DNA of 64,000 nucleotides, taken from assembly GCF_023856365.1 (NCBI RefSeq), contig NC_064554.1, positions 3,463,001 to 3,527,000 of the forward strand, given 5' to 3'. The position numbers and the translations under genes were made by a program. Source of the stretch: Brienomyrus brachyistius. Lineage: Eukaryota; Chordata; Actinopteri; Osteoglossiformes; Mormyridae. This document shows, piece after piece, positions 13,400 to 26,400 of the stretch; within the stretch, counting starts at the first letter, position 1, and the number at the start of each line of letters is the position of its first letter. The notes below the pieces were generated by a model. The model searched no databases and was not told the DNA's origin. It was given only the letters and a program-made list of their open reading frames with translations.

Positions 13400-16300
13400 T
13401 TCCCCCTCTTCAGTTAATTTAACATAACTGAAACATTTGTAATGAATTATTACAGAATTATACGCCTCGGTTTTTTTTTCATCTTCATTAATTGCAACAC
13501 AACATCATTCTTTCCTGCTTAGGTGGATGAGCGCCAGTCAGTTTCTTGGTACGTTAATGTGAGGATGACAGTGGGCTAAGTCTGTACCCCGCAGTTGTTT
13601 GGTTCTCCCAGTCTAGACAGAATGAAATAAAAAGAAAAGATGGAGAGAGGGACTCAGCAGGCGAGTTAGTCAGAAAGATAGGAAGGGAGCTGATCAGACA
13701 GGCGACAGTGGCACACTGTATTTACTGTAAGTCTCCTGTTTAAGTAGATAAGTCTGTCTGCAGACTGGGCAGAGAGAAGGGGGCCGCAAGGACATATTAA
13801 GACAGTATGGAAGAACATGAGAAAATGCAAAAGGGAGAATGAGAGAGGGCCATGTGGGGGTGGGTTGGCTGTGGGTGTGTTAGTGAAAGACACAAGCACA
13901 CAGTCTCAGTCTCGCCGTCTTTGTTTTTGCATGTGTCTGGCTGCAGGGTTTTGCGCATCGTGTCGCTAATCGCTTTGGGCTCCAATCCAGACAGGAATCA
14001 GTGTTGAAGTGGCACATGGTGCCAGCGGCCTGCCACCCATATCAGCGCCCGTCAGCACTGGGCACTGACACAGACCAGACCCATCCAGCTTCATTGGAGA
14101 CAATTTTGATATATTTTAAAGTTTGTTAATGGTACCAGAAAGGCAGCACCGCCTTAAAACACAGCACAAATGCAGGGTTCCCCCCCCCCCCCAACTTACC
14201 CATCATCCTCTAGGACAGACATGTTTACAGAAATGGACATTTTGCAAGGAGAGTGTGACAGTATTGTTTCATCATGATGTGTTGATGTTCCTCGGTGGAT
14301 AGCAAAGGTCTCGGGGAGAAACACAGGTTGCAGAGCGTGATAAGCTCTGTGTTCTCCTGTGACTGCATGCCAGGCTTGGCGGGGGGGGGGGGTGAAATGT
14401 GGGTGCGGCTTCCCCAGTCTCCGGCTTCTGATCCACGGCTGCATTGTTTAGTGATGGCATCCGCGTGGTTCCGAGTCTAAAAGGATAAAAAAAAATAAAA
14501 CCTGCCCTGCCCATCTGAAGTGCTTTTTTCCTCTAGGTGGGGTCAAATGTGCAAAGGCGTAACTCGTCAACAGGGAGAAGGACAGAGGCAGGGGTGCATA
14601 AACATGAGGGAGCACACATGGATGTGTGCATACATGTAGACCCACACGGACACAGACCCCTGAACCATCTCGGCCAGTGACACTCGCGCAGTCACTCACA
14701 GACGCACCGATACACACAGACACCCACGCAGACAGACGCTCACAGGCACACAAAGACCCACGGATGCAGAGAGACTCGCGAAGAGACTCACATACTCAGA
14801 GACCTGCATTTAGGGAGAACAGGAGTCGGACGTCATGGAAGGCGTTGAATGTCTTGGCATGGGGGCATGTGAGACATAACAATGAGAGGAAATTTGGGTC
14901 CAAAACAGCTCAGCGAGTGGAAGCAGGAAGGGGCCGGACAAATCTGCCACTCAGACCACCCAGTTATTAGACTCTTTGTGCTCCGCCCCAACACCCCCCT
15001 CCCCCCCCATCCCTGGTTTACTGATGCAGAGACGGAAGCTGTTAACAAAAAGATCCAACGTTCATGTAGCACAGAGGCAGGACTTGCTGATGTTAGCCTC
15101 TGATAGTGAGCCTTATCTCACAAAATACATGTCAATTTAACCAGTACTGGCCCAAGGCTCACGGAAAACAGAGCAATGCTCTGTGGAATATTCCAGCACC
15201 TCACATGGCAGTGGCATATGGATCTTGTGCTGCCTTGTGCAAGTAATCTGTCGTCTTGTGAGGTACACTGGACCATAGCTCTTGGGGCAGTCAGAGAAGA
15301 CTCAAAAAACAAAAACCATCCATAATACCTTCATCTGTGTGCATGCTCTTTGTCCATTTGTCTGAGAAATGTTACAGGCTTAGTGTGGTGCACAAGTGTG
15401 TCTGAATGTTAAAAGTGTCAGTATTGAAGGTGTAAGATGGATTTTTCCTAGTCTGTTTTCGAAAGTTCTACTCCGTACGGATACCATCATAAAGGCTAAA
15501 TATGTTTATATATATGTGTGAATTTACACCACTATTGTCTCCAGTTTTCTATTACTCGCATCTTCCACTTTCCCCTCCCAGTAATTCTGGAGAACATCGC
15601 TTTCGTTTCCTTGTGAATAAAAGCCCCCTCTAGCGGACGCTCGAATCATAACGACTGGGGAAAAAAAATCGCCGACTCTCATTAACGAGTCTTTCTTCCT
15701 TGTGAATTTTCTCGTCAATAAAACATAAGCCACCTTAGATAAAACAACCTACGGGGTGCTCCATTAAGGCTTAAATGCTTATCAAAGCTGATGTTACCTT
15801 AAGTGTACAAGCACTTTAGTGGCTGCAGATATCCAAGCGAGAGAGAGCAATGCAGCAAATGATGAAGAAGAGTGTCAGTGCAGCACAGCAGTAGGAATAT
15901 AATCAATTGTCTAAATTTTATATCCCTTCAACAAAAATATGTGCTGTGTTACGAATAACTCATATTCAAGAAAACTAAGCAGCCATTGTTATTAGGGAGA
16001 ATCAATGACATTCAACCTCAAAATAGAGATTAACCCAACACTGTGCAGTGCAGCCCAGTGTTTTAAAAAGCAAGTCATTTTCATAGCTATTGTGAGTAAT
16101 TTCATTCATTCATTAGTTCACAGGACCCAAATAATGCCCCAAAAATCTAAATGCAAGGTTGCTTTATTGAGACATAAAATTTATACATTTAAAATGAATA
16201 ATTTATTGCTCTTGTAACAAGCATATTAAAAGCCAGCACTGGAAAAACAAAGATAACTACAAGGTAACTGGAACAAGTCACTGCAGAACACTGCAATTCA

Positions 16301-17465
16301 TTCCTGTCTTCTCTCAACATTTAAAACAAGATTACATTTGAAATTTCCAATTTCCTTCACGACATCCTTAGCTGAATTCCACCTCACGTGTTCATTGCAT
16401 TGTTTTCTGTCCAAATCAGGTGTTCACCTTAGATTTCATGCTCACAGAAGCAGCTACTTCGTGGGTCTTACTGTGAGCTTGAAAGACAGCAGAGATGACA
16501 GGCAAACAGATAATAACCATCAATAATGCAAAGTGCCTTCAGGGTTCACTATCTCGGTTGGATCGAGCTTCCTGTGAGGTGCCTGGTTGCTGAAACAGCC
16601 CCCTGAAAGCAGAATGTCTCATGGAGTGGAAAAAACAATCAATAAAACTACAGTCTTTGCTATTTTCTTAGTCTAAAGTAAGAATTTTCAGAGACAGGTG
16701 TGTGTGTAACAGAAAATTAGCAAGTCAAGCTGGTGACGTGCTGCGGTGAGTCAAACCTCCATACCGGTCACGTTATGAGTAAAGCTTTCGTTGTTTAAGT
16801 AAAACAGCAAAAACACAACAATTACGTAAACAAATATTAGCATAAAAATTCACAGAAATAAAAAGTAGAATTTGTAACATTCTGCCAGGGGATGAGATGA
16901 AAGCGATCCCCTCAAAACTTGAACCTATAACTGGCATAAGTCCCTAAAAGACCTGTTTTAAAAAACCACCCCCCCCCTTCAACAATAAGGGGAGGAAAAC
17001 AGTCTGATTGACAGCTCTGAAAAAATCCATGAGGTTGTTTTGAGTCTGACACCATAAAAAATCTGTTCCCTTATCCATGAACATCACTGTCGACATACCT
17101 ATCATTATACCACCAAAAAACATATTTGAAATGAAAAGTAAAACTTACAAACTACCAAATTATGCCTTTGTAAGGTATTTCAGCTAAGCTGACCTAGTTA
17201 GATTTAGGTTTGTTTGACACGCAAACCATCCTAGGCAAAAAATAGAGACGTTAAGTCATTCAGCCTAAGGCTGCCTGTTACAGAGATAAAATTAAATTAA
17301 CTGAGAAATGTTACATGCATGATCTCCCAGCTTATCGTGATGCTGCGACTTAGACAGCAGAGGGTGCTGCAGTTCCAAAGTCAGCTCACTGTCCTGGAAG
17401 ACCCTCTTGAAGGTGGTGTCAGGACAGCAAAGCGTTACAGAGGGAGTCAAGGTGAGACCTTGCTC
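13400..17465. other. Intergenic stretch between the mcoln1 3' end and the 13-kb patch
   Basis: No exon with flanking splice sites and no recognised protein similarity was seen. It contains a C12 run (14179-14190), a G11 run (about 14380-14391) and AT-rich unique sequence from 15.4 kb on. The mcoln1 3'UTR should fall at the right end of this interval. Confidence 0.5.
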
Positions 17466-20400
17466 TCACCAGTCGCAGCAGCAGAAGGGGGGGCAACCCG
17501 ACGTTTCCAGGCCGCGGAACTTTCCAGAACTTGGCGAGTCGGTGCACTTTGCGATGAAAGCGTGCATGTCTGAGACATGCTCCGGTTCCTGGGTTTGTTG
17601 CTGCAAAAAAATGCAGGAAGTTACCCAACTGCTCCAGTGACACCCGCAGTTCATCTTCTAAGCTCCACCCATTCTCATCTCTTTGCATTTATCAATCCGA
17701 AATCCACGAGGCTGCACCCCCCTCTCCCCCCCCCCCCTTACTTGCTCCATCAGTCTCTCTCCGCTACCCTACTTTTCAGTCATGTCCTCCATCCCGCAGA
17801 CAAGAAGGTCATACATACAACTCACGGCAAACTGAAGCATCACATCCTTGCAGGGTTAGTGGTTCAGGTGCTAGAGAGGGTTTTGTATTACAGTTCCAGA
17901 CGAAAGTCTGGCACACCTGCTTTTAGTGCATGTCTTCCTATTTTAGCTGTTATTTCACCATATTGTAAAAGGCCTCAAGGCAATGAAATAATCCATATCA
18001 AATACAATGCAATGATCAAGAGAAACTTTTAACATCACAAAATTTTCTAAAATAGCCCTCTTTGGATTTGATGACAGCATTACAGACTCTCGGCATTCTT
18101 TCAACAAACACTCAGATGTAGCCACCTGGAATGATTCTCCGACAAGCCTGAAGAATTTTCTGGGTACAAGCTGGTTACCCTGCTCTTCGATTCAACTCAT
18201 CCCAAAGCAGCTCTATAGGGTTTAGGTCAGGGAGTGATTGTGGGGGACAGGTCATCTGTCACAGCACTCCATCTCTGTCCTTAATCACAATATACTGTCT
18301 GACCACGAGGTGCGCTCAAAGTCCTCAATTTTCAATAGGTTTGCCAGACTTTTAACTGCCACTATATGTTGCTGTGCAAAATGCCTAACATGACAAATAC
18401 ATAACGACAGACAAGGGTACGAACTGCAAGGCACTCGGTGTCGCCTGAGTGAAAAGCAGGCAGATTGAGTATTTTTAGCAATACTAGTGTTTTGCGAAGC
18501 CCTGGCCTGCAGAATCTCTCTCTTTCTCTCTCTCCCTCTCCCTCTCCCTCTCTCCAGCGTACCGTGATATTGTCGTAGGCCCCTGTGATGAGGGCGATGA
18601 AGAGCGACAGCACCATGTAGATGAAGAGGGAGATGAAGGAGTAGAGGTAGACCTGGCTGAAGACCCACACCAGCGTGCTGCTGTCCTGCATCTCAGCGAA
18701 GGTCACGAACATGTCGTCACCGTTGATCAGCGAGAACAGGCACTCGGACACCATGGAGAGCGAGCGGAACTGGGGGCAGGCGGACACAGATTCATCAGAA
18801 CCCGAGGAGGAAACTGAAGCGTCTCATCGATCAGAAGACTGATGGAACCTGTCGCCACTGTACAAGACCCATTTGGGAGTCTAAATAATTTATCAGTTTT
18901 TCAGGAGAACCTTAACTGTACCATAAAGAAAATGATTTAAGTGCATTTAGTGTTTACACTGAGAACATGACGGTCAAGGATAGCTGCAAATCTTTTTACA
19001 GCTGCTCTTTGTCCAGTACCAGTAGTGGTTCGCACATTTGGGGGTCGTAGATCATTCTAGGTCTGATTTAGGGGGGGGTTAAGGCATCATATGTTTGTAG
19101 CAGCCCCCAGAAAAACTGGCATCCCATATTTTTTCAGATAGAAAGTTCCAAATGTACTGGGTGCTGAATCACAACCATACTGGGCCCCCCTGGATGAAGG
19201 ATGAAACTCTAAAATAGCCCCTGCCCTCATACACCCCCAGCAGATGTGGCCCTTATCTGCGGCCCCATAAACCCCCCACAGATGTGGCCCCTGCTTCCTC
19301 CATGACTTCCTTGAAGTATTTTCCGATAAGACACTTAATATTGCATAACTAACTTATGTCTGTGACCATGTTTTGCCCGTTTGGAAAGCCAGGATGGGAG
19401 GTGTTATTAAAATTATTTATATCCTTAATCTTGGGACAAAGACAGTAATGTTTTATTTCCATTCTGTCATCATCCATACCTTTAAACCAGCCAAGGTGTA
19501 ATACATAACATTTCATTAGCACTTCGGCGCTGAACTGATGAGAGTTCCCACGCCACCCCCCCAGCCTCACCTTGACATGGTACGGCCCAAGCACGATCCA
19601 CGCCACCCCCCAGCCTCACCTTGACATGGTACGGCCCAAGCACGATCCAGCCGCAGAAACAGTAGCCCAGGTAGATGACAGCCACGCAGCAGCAGAAGCG
19701 GATCACGCTGGGGAAGGCCGCTCGGAGGGTGACGATCAGGATCTGAGTGAGAGAGAACGGCCAGCTGGCAATCAGTGCACCTTCATAATGCATTTATAAT
19801 GCATTCGTAAAACATTCAGTGGACCTTCTTAATGCAGTCATAGAACATTAACAGCACATTCATAATGCATTCATAGAGCATTCACAAGCAGCATGCAAGT
19901 ATAACTTAACATCCTAACATACCTTAATAGCTGTAGTATACATTAACAACAAACATTACAATTGTATATGTGTATGTTTGTTGTTAATGTATATTAAAGC
20001 TGTTAAGGTATGTTTGGATGTTAAGGTATACTTACATACTGCTTATGAATATTCTGTGAATGCATTATGAAGGTGCACTGAATGTTCTGTGAATGCATTA
20101 TGAAGGTGCACTTAATGTTCTGTGAATGCATTATGAAGGTGCACTTAATGTTCTGTGAATGCATTATGAAGGTGCACTTAATGTTCTGTGAATGCATTAT
20201 GAATGCTTTATGAAGGTGCAATTATTGTGAAGTTTTACCATTTATTCTAAGGCTAAACACTGCCCCTTTAAAAGATTCTCTACAGATTCTTTATCCATCA
20301 CACCCACTGCTGGCACATGTCCATCACTCACGTTGTATTTCTGGAAGAAGCTCAGGTATCGGAGGACTCCCACCCACACCAGGAGCGTGGAGGTACCGAG

Positions 20401-23400
20401 CAGGATGCCGCACACATCATACGAGGAGAGGTTCTGTGGGGGGTGGAGAGACAGGCTGTGACTGACATCCTGCGAAGGGTGATGCCTCCACTTGCAGTGG
20501 AGATTAGGCAGCTGTTCCCACCAAGGTCTCGCATGGAAGTGGAACAGTGCCAGTTAGGTGGATCTTAAGATGCCCAGAATATCCTGGCTGCCTGCCAACT
20601 TGTTGGCCTATGAAGAGCCAGTGGGAGGTTCTCGGTTGGTTTCTGCCCACCCGTATGGCGTCATGTGGTCCAACCAGCCACTGTAAAGTTCTAGGCGATC
20701 AGGAACCCCGAGCCTGACGGATGCTGCACTGACCTTGGACTCGATACCCATCTTGATGAAGCTGCCGGTGATGGTGAGCACGTCGCTGATGATGAGCAGG
20801 ATGTACCAGCCGTTGATAAACTCCAATCTGTCAGCCCAGCTGACACCCTGGCCCAGCCAGGACTCGGAGAACTGCACGTACTCCTGTGATCACCGGAGAG
20901 AAGGATGAACGGAGACGGGGAAGCGAGTGAGCGCTTCTCTCACCCTGACCTCTGATGTGCCTCCGAGGGCGGTGGTGCCTCCCCGCCTCTCTCCTCCTCT
21001 CCTCCTGCTTTCCCGTCTGTTCTCTTGCCTCCTCCCCCGTTCCCACCTCTTCTCTGACGGCCCCCTGTTCCCCCAGCTCTCTGCCCTTCCCTCGCTCTCT
21101 CACCCGTTGCAGCAGGACCCCACGCAGGATGGAGCGTCCACACAGCAGGAGGGACATCAAGCAAACCAAGGACACCAGCATGTCGAGTGTCAGCCGCATG
21201 TAGTTCTCCGCTGCCGAGGTAGGGGGCGCCGGTGGGGTCAGGGGCAATAATCACGTCAGGGGTGGATGAGTTAGGAGGATGACAAAAGGATAAAAGATAA
21301 AGGGAGGAAACACTGAAGAAACCAGAGATTTTTTTAACCCTCTTTCTCAGCATTGTGGTCTTTATTAATTTTTGTGGTGGATCATCTCACACCCCATTTA
21401 CTGTATTCCACCCCCGACCGCCCACCCACCCGCAGAGCCACTCCCTCACCATGTCCCGACACACTGGGGTCCGTACACTCCTGAATGGAGGCCTGGTTGA
21501 TCAGACTGACCTTCACTCTGCCACTGTGAGCTTTATTATCCAGGACTATCTGTGAGCAAGCAGGGAACACAGTAAACACAACTGTTAGTGATAACACTAG
21601 TGAAAAGACATCATACTCACACACAGGCATGCACTCTGAGCACTAATCACACATACTGATCTGGGGTCAGCAGGTGCGACCATCTCGGTGAATAACACCA
21701 ATTACTGGAAACGCCCGTGATGTTATGGAAAACGGTGTCGCAGGAAGTGCTGGAATGGGACGGGACCTCCCACACACGGCACCCACCGGCAGCCTCACCG
21801 TGATCGTGAAGGTGTAGCAGTCTGGGATCTCATTGTTTATGATGGTCTGGATGTTAATGGCCTTCAGCTGAAACTGGATGGTGACGTTGATGAGTCTTGC
21901 AACGAGAGGATGAAAGGGACGTCGAAGTGAGGCAATCAAGGATTAAAAAGAGAACAAATAGTGATTACGCATCACAAATATGGAAATTACAGTAGGACTG
22001 CGGAGTGGGAGCTGAAGAATGCTTTGCAGCCCGGGAGAGGCAGGCGGACAGAGGTGCGGTTCTCACTTTTGGAAATTAAGGGTGAAATTGTTGTAGCTGC
22101 TAGATGGGAGACCAGCGTCATCTGATTCCGGAGCAGGGGGCGCAGTCGGAGGGTTCAGTCCAACGCAGTCTAAGAGCAACAAGGAGAAAAGCGAACGAAC
22201 AGTGAAACTGTGCAGAAATCTTACAGACGATTCTAAACCTCGACTGTCAAACAGGCCTCAAAACTGATCGCAGCTGGGAATCAGCTTCACTAATGTGTAT
22301 GTTTTTTTATGATATTCTAAGAATGAGAAAGGATGTCAGCTTTAAACCAGATCACTGAACCTTTCGTAATGATGTTTTGGAGCGCAGACACGGTCTGTGA
22401 GGAAGCTCACAGAAGAATTTCTTTTGTAATGAAGTATTGAGAGACGCAGATGAGAAAAATGATTAACAGCTGGCAGAATAAAAAAGCAGATGGATGCTGA
22501 CGACCATGAAAGGAGGTTCAGCAATGAAAGACAATCCAGGCCCAGTCCAACCAAGGGTAGTCAAGTGAAAGTCTTTGAGTATAAAACTGACAGAAGCATA
22601 GTTATTTTCAGAAACAATCCAAATACGGTAAAATTTTACTGCTGTCAGAACTACACAGGTTACATAAATCCTCTCTGGAACCTTTTTCTATTGCACCACA
22701 TGATTTTTTAGGTAAAATTCTTCTTTATGAGTTCTAGCTTTGCTTGGAGGTTCAGGTCATATTTGGCTGCCCGATAATGATGATTTAGTGCTGCAAGCAT
22801 TTCAGTGTTTGTGATTTTTTTATTTTTTTTTTTTATCTATTAGGGGAAAGCGAAATTCACTGGCGTGAATTGCAGAAAGTGCGGTAAATCATTTAATGAA
22901 ACTGCATTTTTAGGGATGAGATACAATCAAAATTCAAGAGTAATGAATCTTAGCCCGTGTAAATCGATCACAATGTGCCCAATATAATGTTGTGTTAGTG
23001 TAACCCAGGGGTGTCCAACTCCAGTCCTGGGGGGCCGGAGCCCTGTGTACCTTAGTTCTTTCCCTGTTCCACCATGAATGATTCAGCTCAAGAGCTGTGT
23101 GGTAATTAGCACAAGGAGTTGAATCAGGTGTGTTAAATGAGGGGAAACCCAACAAGCCCCCCAGGACTGGAGTTGGGCCCCCCTGGTATAACACAACAAC
23201 ATACCAATTATGCCCATGTTCCAGCTTGTGATAGAGAGAGATGGACATGAAATATCCTAATTATTTTTAAGTCCCAAGGGCAGGACACTAATCTATGTTT
23301 TTTACTACCCACAATAGCAGAAAAATCCTGTTTTACCAACATACCTAGCGAGCCAAGATCCAAAATAAACGTTAAATGTTAAAGTTTGTCTTTCCCGGTA

Positions 23401-26400
23401 ATGCCACAAAATGTAACAATGTGGTAAAAAAAAATCAATGATATTCCTTAATTAGCTAGATGTAATTAATAAGAACTAATCATACTGACCAACTTCTGTG
23501 CATTCTAAGCTAACAGCATGCAATGAAAATTGGCAATGCGCAGTGTACCAAGCTAGGTGCTAATTACTTTACAGGATGAACTCAAAAAAGGTGCTGGTCG
23601 CAGCACAGCATGGTTCCAGATTTCTCCTCTATCATCTATTTGCAGGTTCTGTAGATTGTTGACATGTTGTTTTTATTGTGGATGTTAAAATGCAGAAATG
23701 CAAATTTGTTTATTCTGCATGCGGACATCTCCTTAGCCCTGACAGCCGGCATACTTAATGATCGCGCGCCTGCAAAGTACTCAGCAATTAAAGTCGATCT
23801 AATGACAGCAGAGACACTAACGGAGGCTTGGTGGGGTGCATGAGGAACAGCAGGCTGCCCTGCGTCTGGCTGCTTAATCTGGTAAAACTACAACAATCAA
23901 GCCGATTTTTCCCAGTGATTTCTTAGAAACTTAGAATAGTCTATTGTTTATCACATATTAAATGACTGAGTCGGAGTCTGAGTCTTGGGTCCTGTTTAAA
24001 CTGGTGTTAAAATGCGTCTTGGGCGATCGGCTCATAAGCATATAGCTGAGTTACATCGCCGTTTACTCCTATGTCGCCATGATGTCCAGCTGCCCACTTC
24101 TGTTCAGGTTTTGTTACTGCCCCATGCACAGTTATTGTGACATCCTTGTCAGGGATGCATCAGGACGCATTAGCGTTTATACTACAAAAGACATGTGGTC
24201 AAATGCGTCCCAGATCGCCTCAGGAAGTGGTTTGGGTGACCGGATCAGGATGCATCTTGGTCGTTGTTCACACTTGTATTTAGTGCTGTCCACTTGTGAT
24301 CCAAGCACACAAGAGTAAATAACCAACCCAAGTCTAAACAGGGCCTTATTCATAACTGGGTCAGTCCATGCCCAGGGTTGGATTCCAGTACAGCATGTTC
24401 TCTGTTTTATTAGTGCACTTGATTCACAGGGACAGAGTGCTCGATTTTACAAACTTTCTTTGGATGATGAGGACAAAATTGAACGAAACTTCCTGAAGTA
24501 TTGACCTGTCACAGGAACTGTGTTAGTCCTGATGGATTGACCAAAGAATATGTAAGAACTGTGAACATGGCTTCTCATTAATTCAATGATGCTACTAGTA
24601 GGTTTTCTAATTTAAGATCTGATTTAAATATCTCAGTCTGACAGTGCTCCTTCTCATTAGATTCACATTTCAAGAGGGGTATTCTAAAAAATGACTTCTT
24701 GGCAGCTGAATGTAAGACTTGAATATGTCATATTTGACCCTGGGAGTTTATATTGAAGGGGTTGAGTTGAGATAGTTATATTTTCAGCATTTATAGTTCA
24801 GTTATGCTTCTTTCAACTGTATAAGTTTCATTCCCATCACTAACTATCTACACAGTCAACCACGCCCCCAAAGTAGGGGGTCCTGTGGGGGGATTTCTCA
24901 CCTGTGACCATTTTCAGATGGCAATATATCAAAGAATAAATGGTTATTTAGAATGAATTTGCATCTGCTTACAGCGTCTTCCTCAAAGAACAAAAATATA
25001 GAAGAATATTGGATGTAGGTGTGGTGGTGACCCCAGAGCTTGGGGTCAAAATCCGAAAAAAGTGAACCAAAAACTGATTTTTGCAGGTCCATAACTTTGA
25101 AGTGCTTCCCCTGAGCTTAATTTTAATACCAGATTCTAAAAGAGCAGGGAACAGTAGGCCAGGAGAGCAATTTTCAGCTCTCTAGCATGCTTAGAAACAA
25201 AGATATGGTCTCCTGAAAACCTTCACAAATGACATGCGCGATTCGCGAGTGCAACAAAAGGGGGCGTGGCACCCAAATTTGAAAGGGCCATAACTTTGGA
25301 CTGCTTCAGAATTTTTCAATAAAACTTGGGGAATTTTCAGTGTTCTCTATAAGGATCAAAAAAGTTTTCATCAAAATCAGGAATGATGCCCATGGAGCCC
25401 CTGGTTGATTTGGCATGGACTGACCCAACTGTATCAAGTCCAGTAATACACACCAATAATTCCATTATCCAAGAAGCCTGTGCACAATGAAACGTATATA
25501 TGCCTATCAGCTCTTCACGGCCCAGTTAGATGTTGGTGTTTTTGTGATTGATGATGAGCCCAAAGGACAAGGGACCATGTGAAGCATGGGACGTACCAGT
25601 TAAGACGTGGGGGTCAATGTCAAAGGTGTCGTTGGCCGGGTCGATGGTGCCTTCCCTGTAGTACTGTTGGCACAATGATAGGGCGCTGCCATTTACGCCC
25701 GTCCCGTAGACGTAGGCATAACGCTCCACAGTCGCTGTGGGCAGAGTGAGGTACTGAAGAGGCGAGAAGGTAAAGGTCAGATGTCAGGTGGGGAGGGGAA
25801 ACTTTAAAGCACAGATGTGCCACTTGATTATCCTCTTCTGAGGAACCATTTACAGATTTTAGGTATTCAAAGAAAACTGAGGCAAAGGAAATGAGCAAAT
25901 CAAGACGGCACCTTTTCAATGGTGAAGTTGATATGGCTGTAGACGTCGCTCTGTGTGTAGATGGCCAGCGCGCTGTCTGCACCCTGCCTATAACCTTTCA
26001 GGAAGAGGTGCTTGAAGGCTGCGGTGTTCTCCTCCTTGAAGGTGACCACCATCTGGTTGCTGAGCCCAAACAGAACCAACTGTGGCGAAGAAAGTGGAAG
26101 GGACTGGGTGACACCAATGAAGAGAGTGGACCATAGGCGACACCAGTGTGTTACCTCCCCCCCAGTGATCCAAGCTTATTCCTGGAACTTGCAAACATGC
26201 AACTTGAACACCTTAGACAGGTGTCTGGCTCCTATCAGCCACTGTTTGGTGTGGACCACTATAGGGGTGTCTATTAATACCAAGAACGCGAAGATCGCAC
26301 TCTTAGTCTTGGCAAGAACGGACTTGCGAACTTGCCTCCTAAGGACTTGGGGTGCAAAGAATTATGGGATAGGTCCCACTTGGCGAGGCTGCAGCCAATT

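Noticed and set aside
14448..15072. Several 80-114 residue frames in both directions
   Set aside because: CA/GT-rich, low-complexity sequence with no splice sites or known domains.
19985..20220. Regularly spaced repeats suggesting a CRISPR array
   Set aside because: The units are directly adjacent without unique spacers, and the DNA is from a eukaryote.
20021..20221. Minus-strand frame with repeated [11 protein letters not shown] units
   Set aside because: The repeat arises from the 33-bp tandem DNA repeat (11 codons per unit), not from a protein repeat gene.
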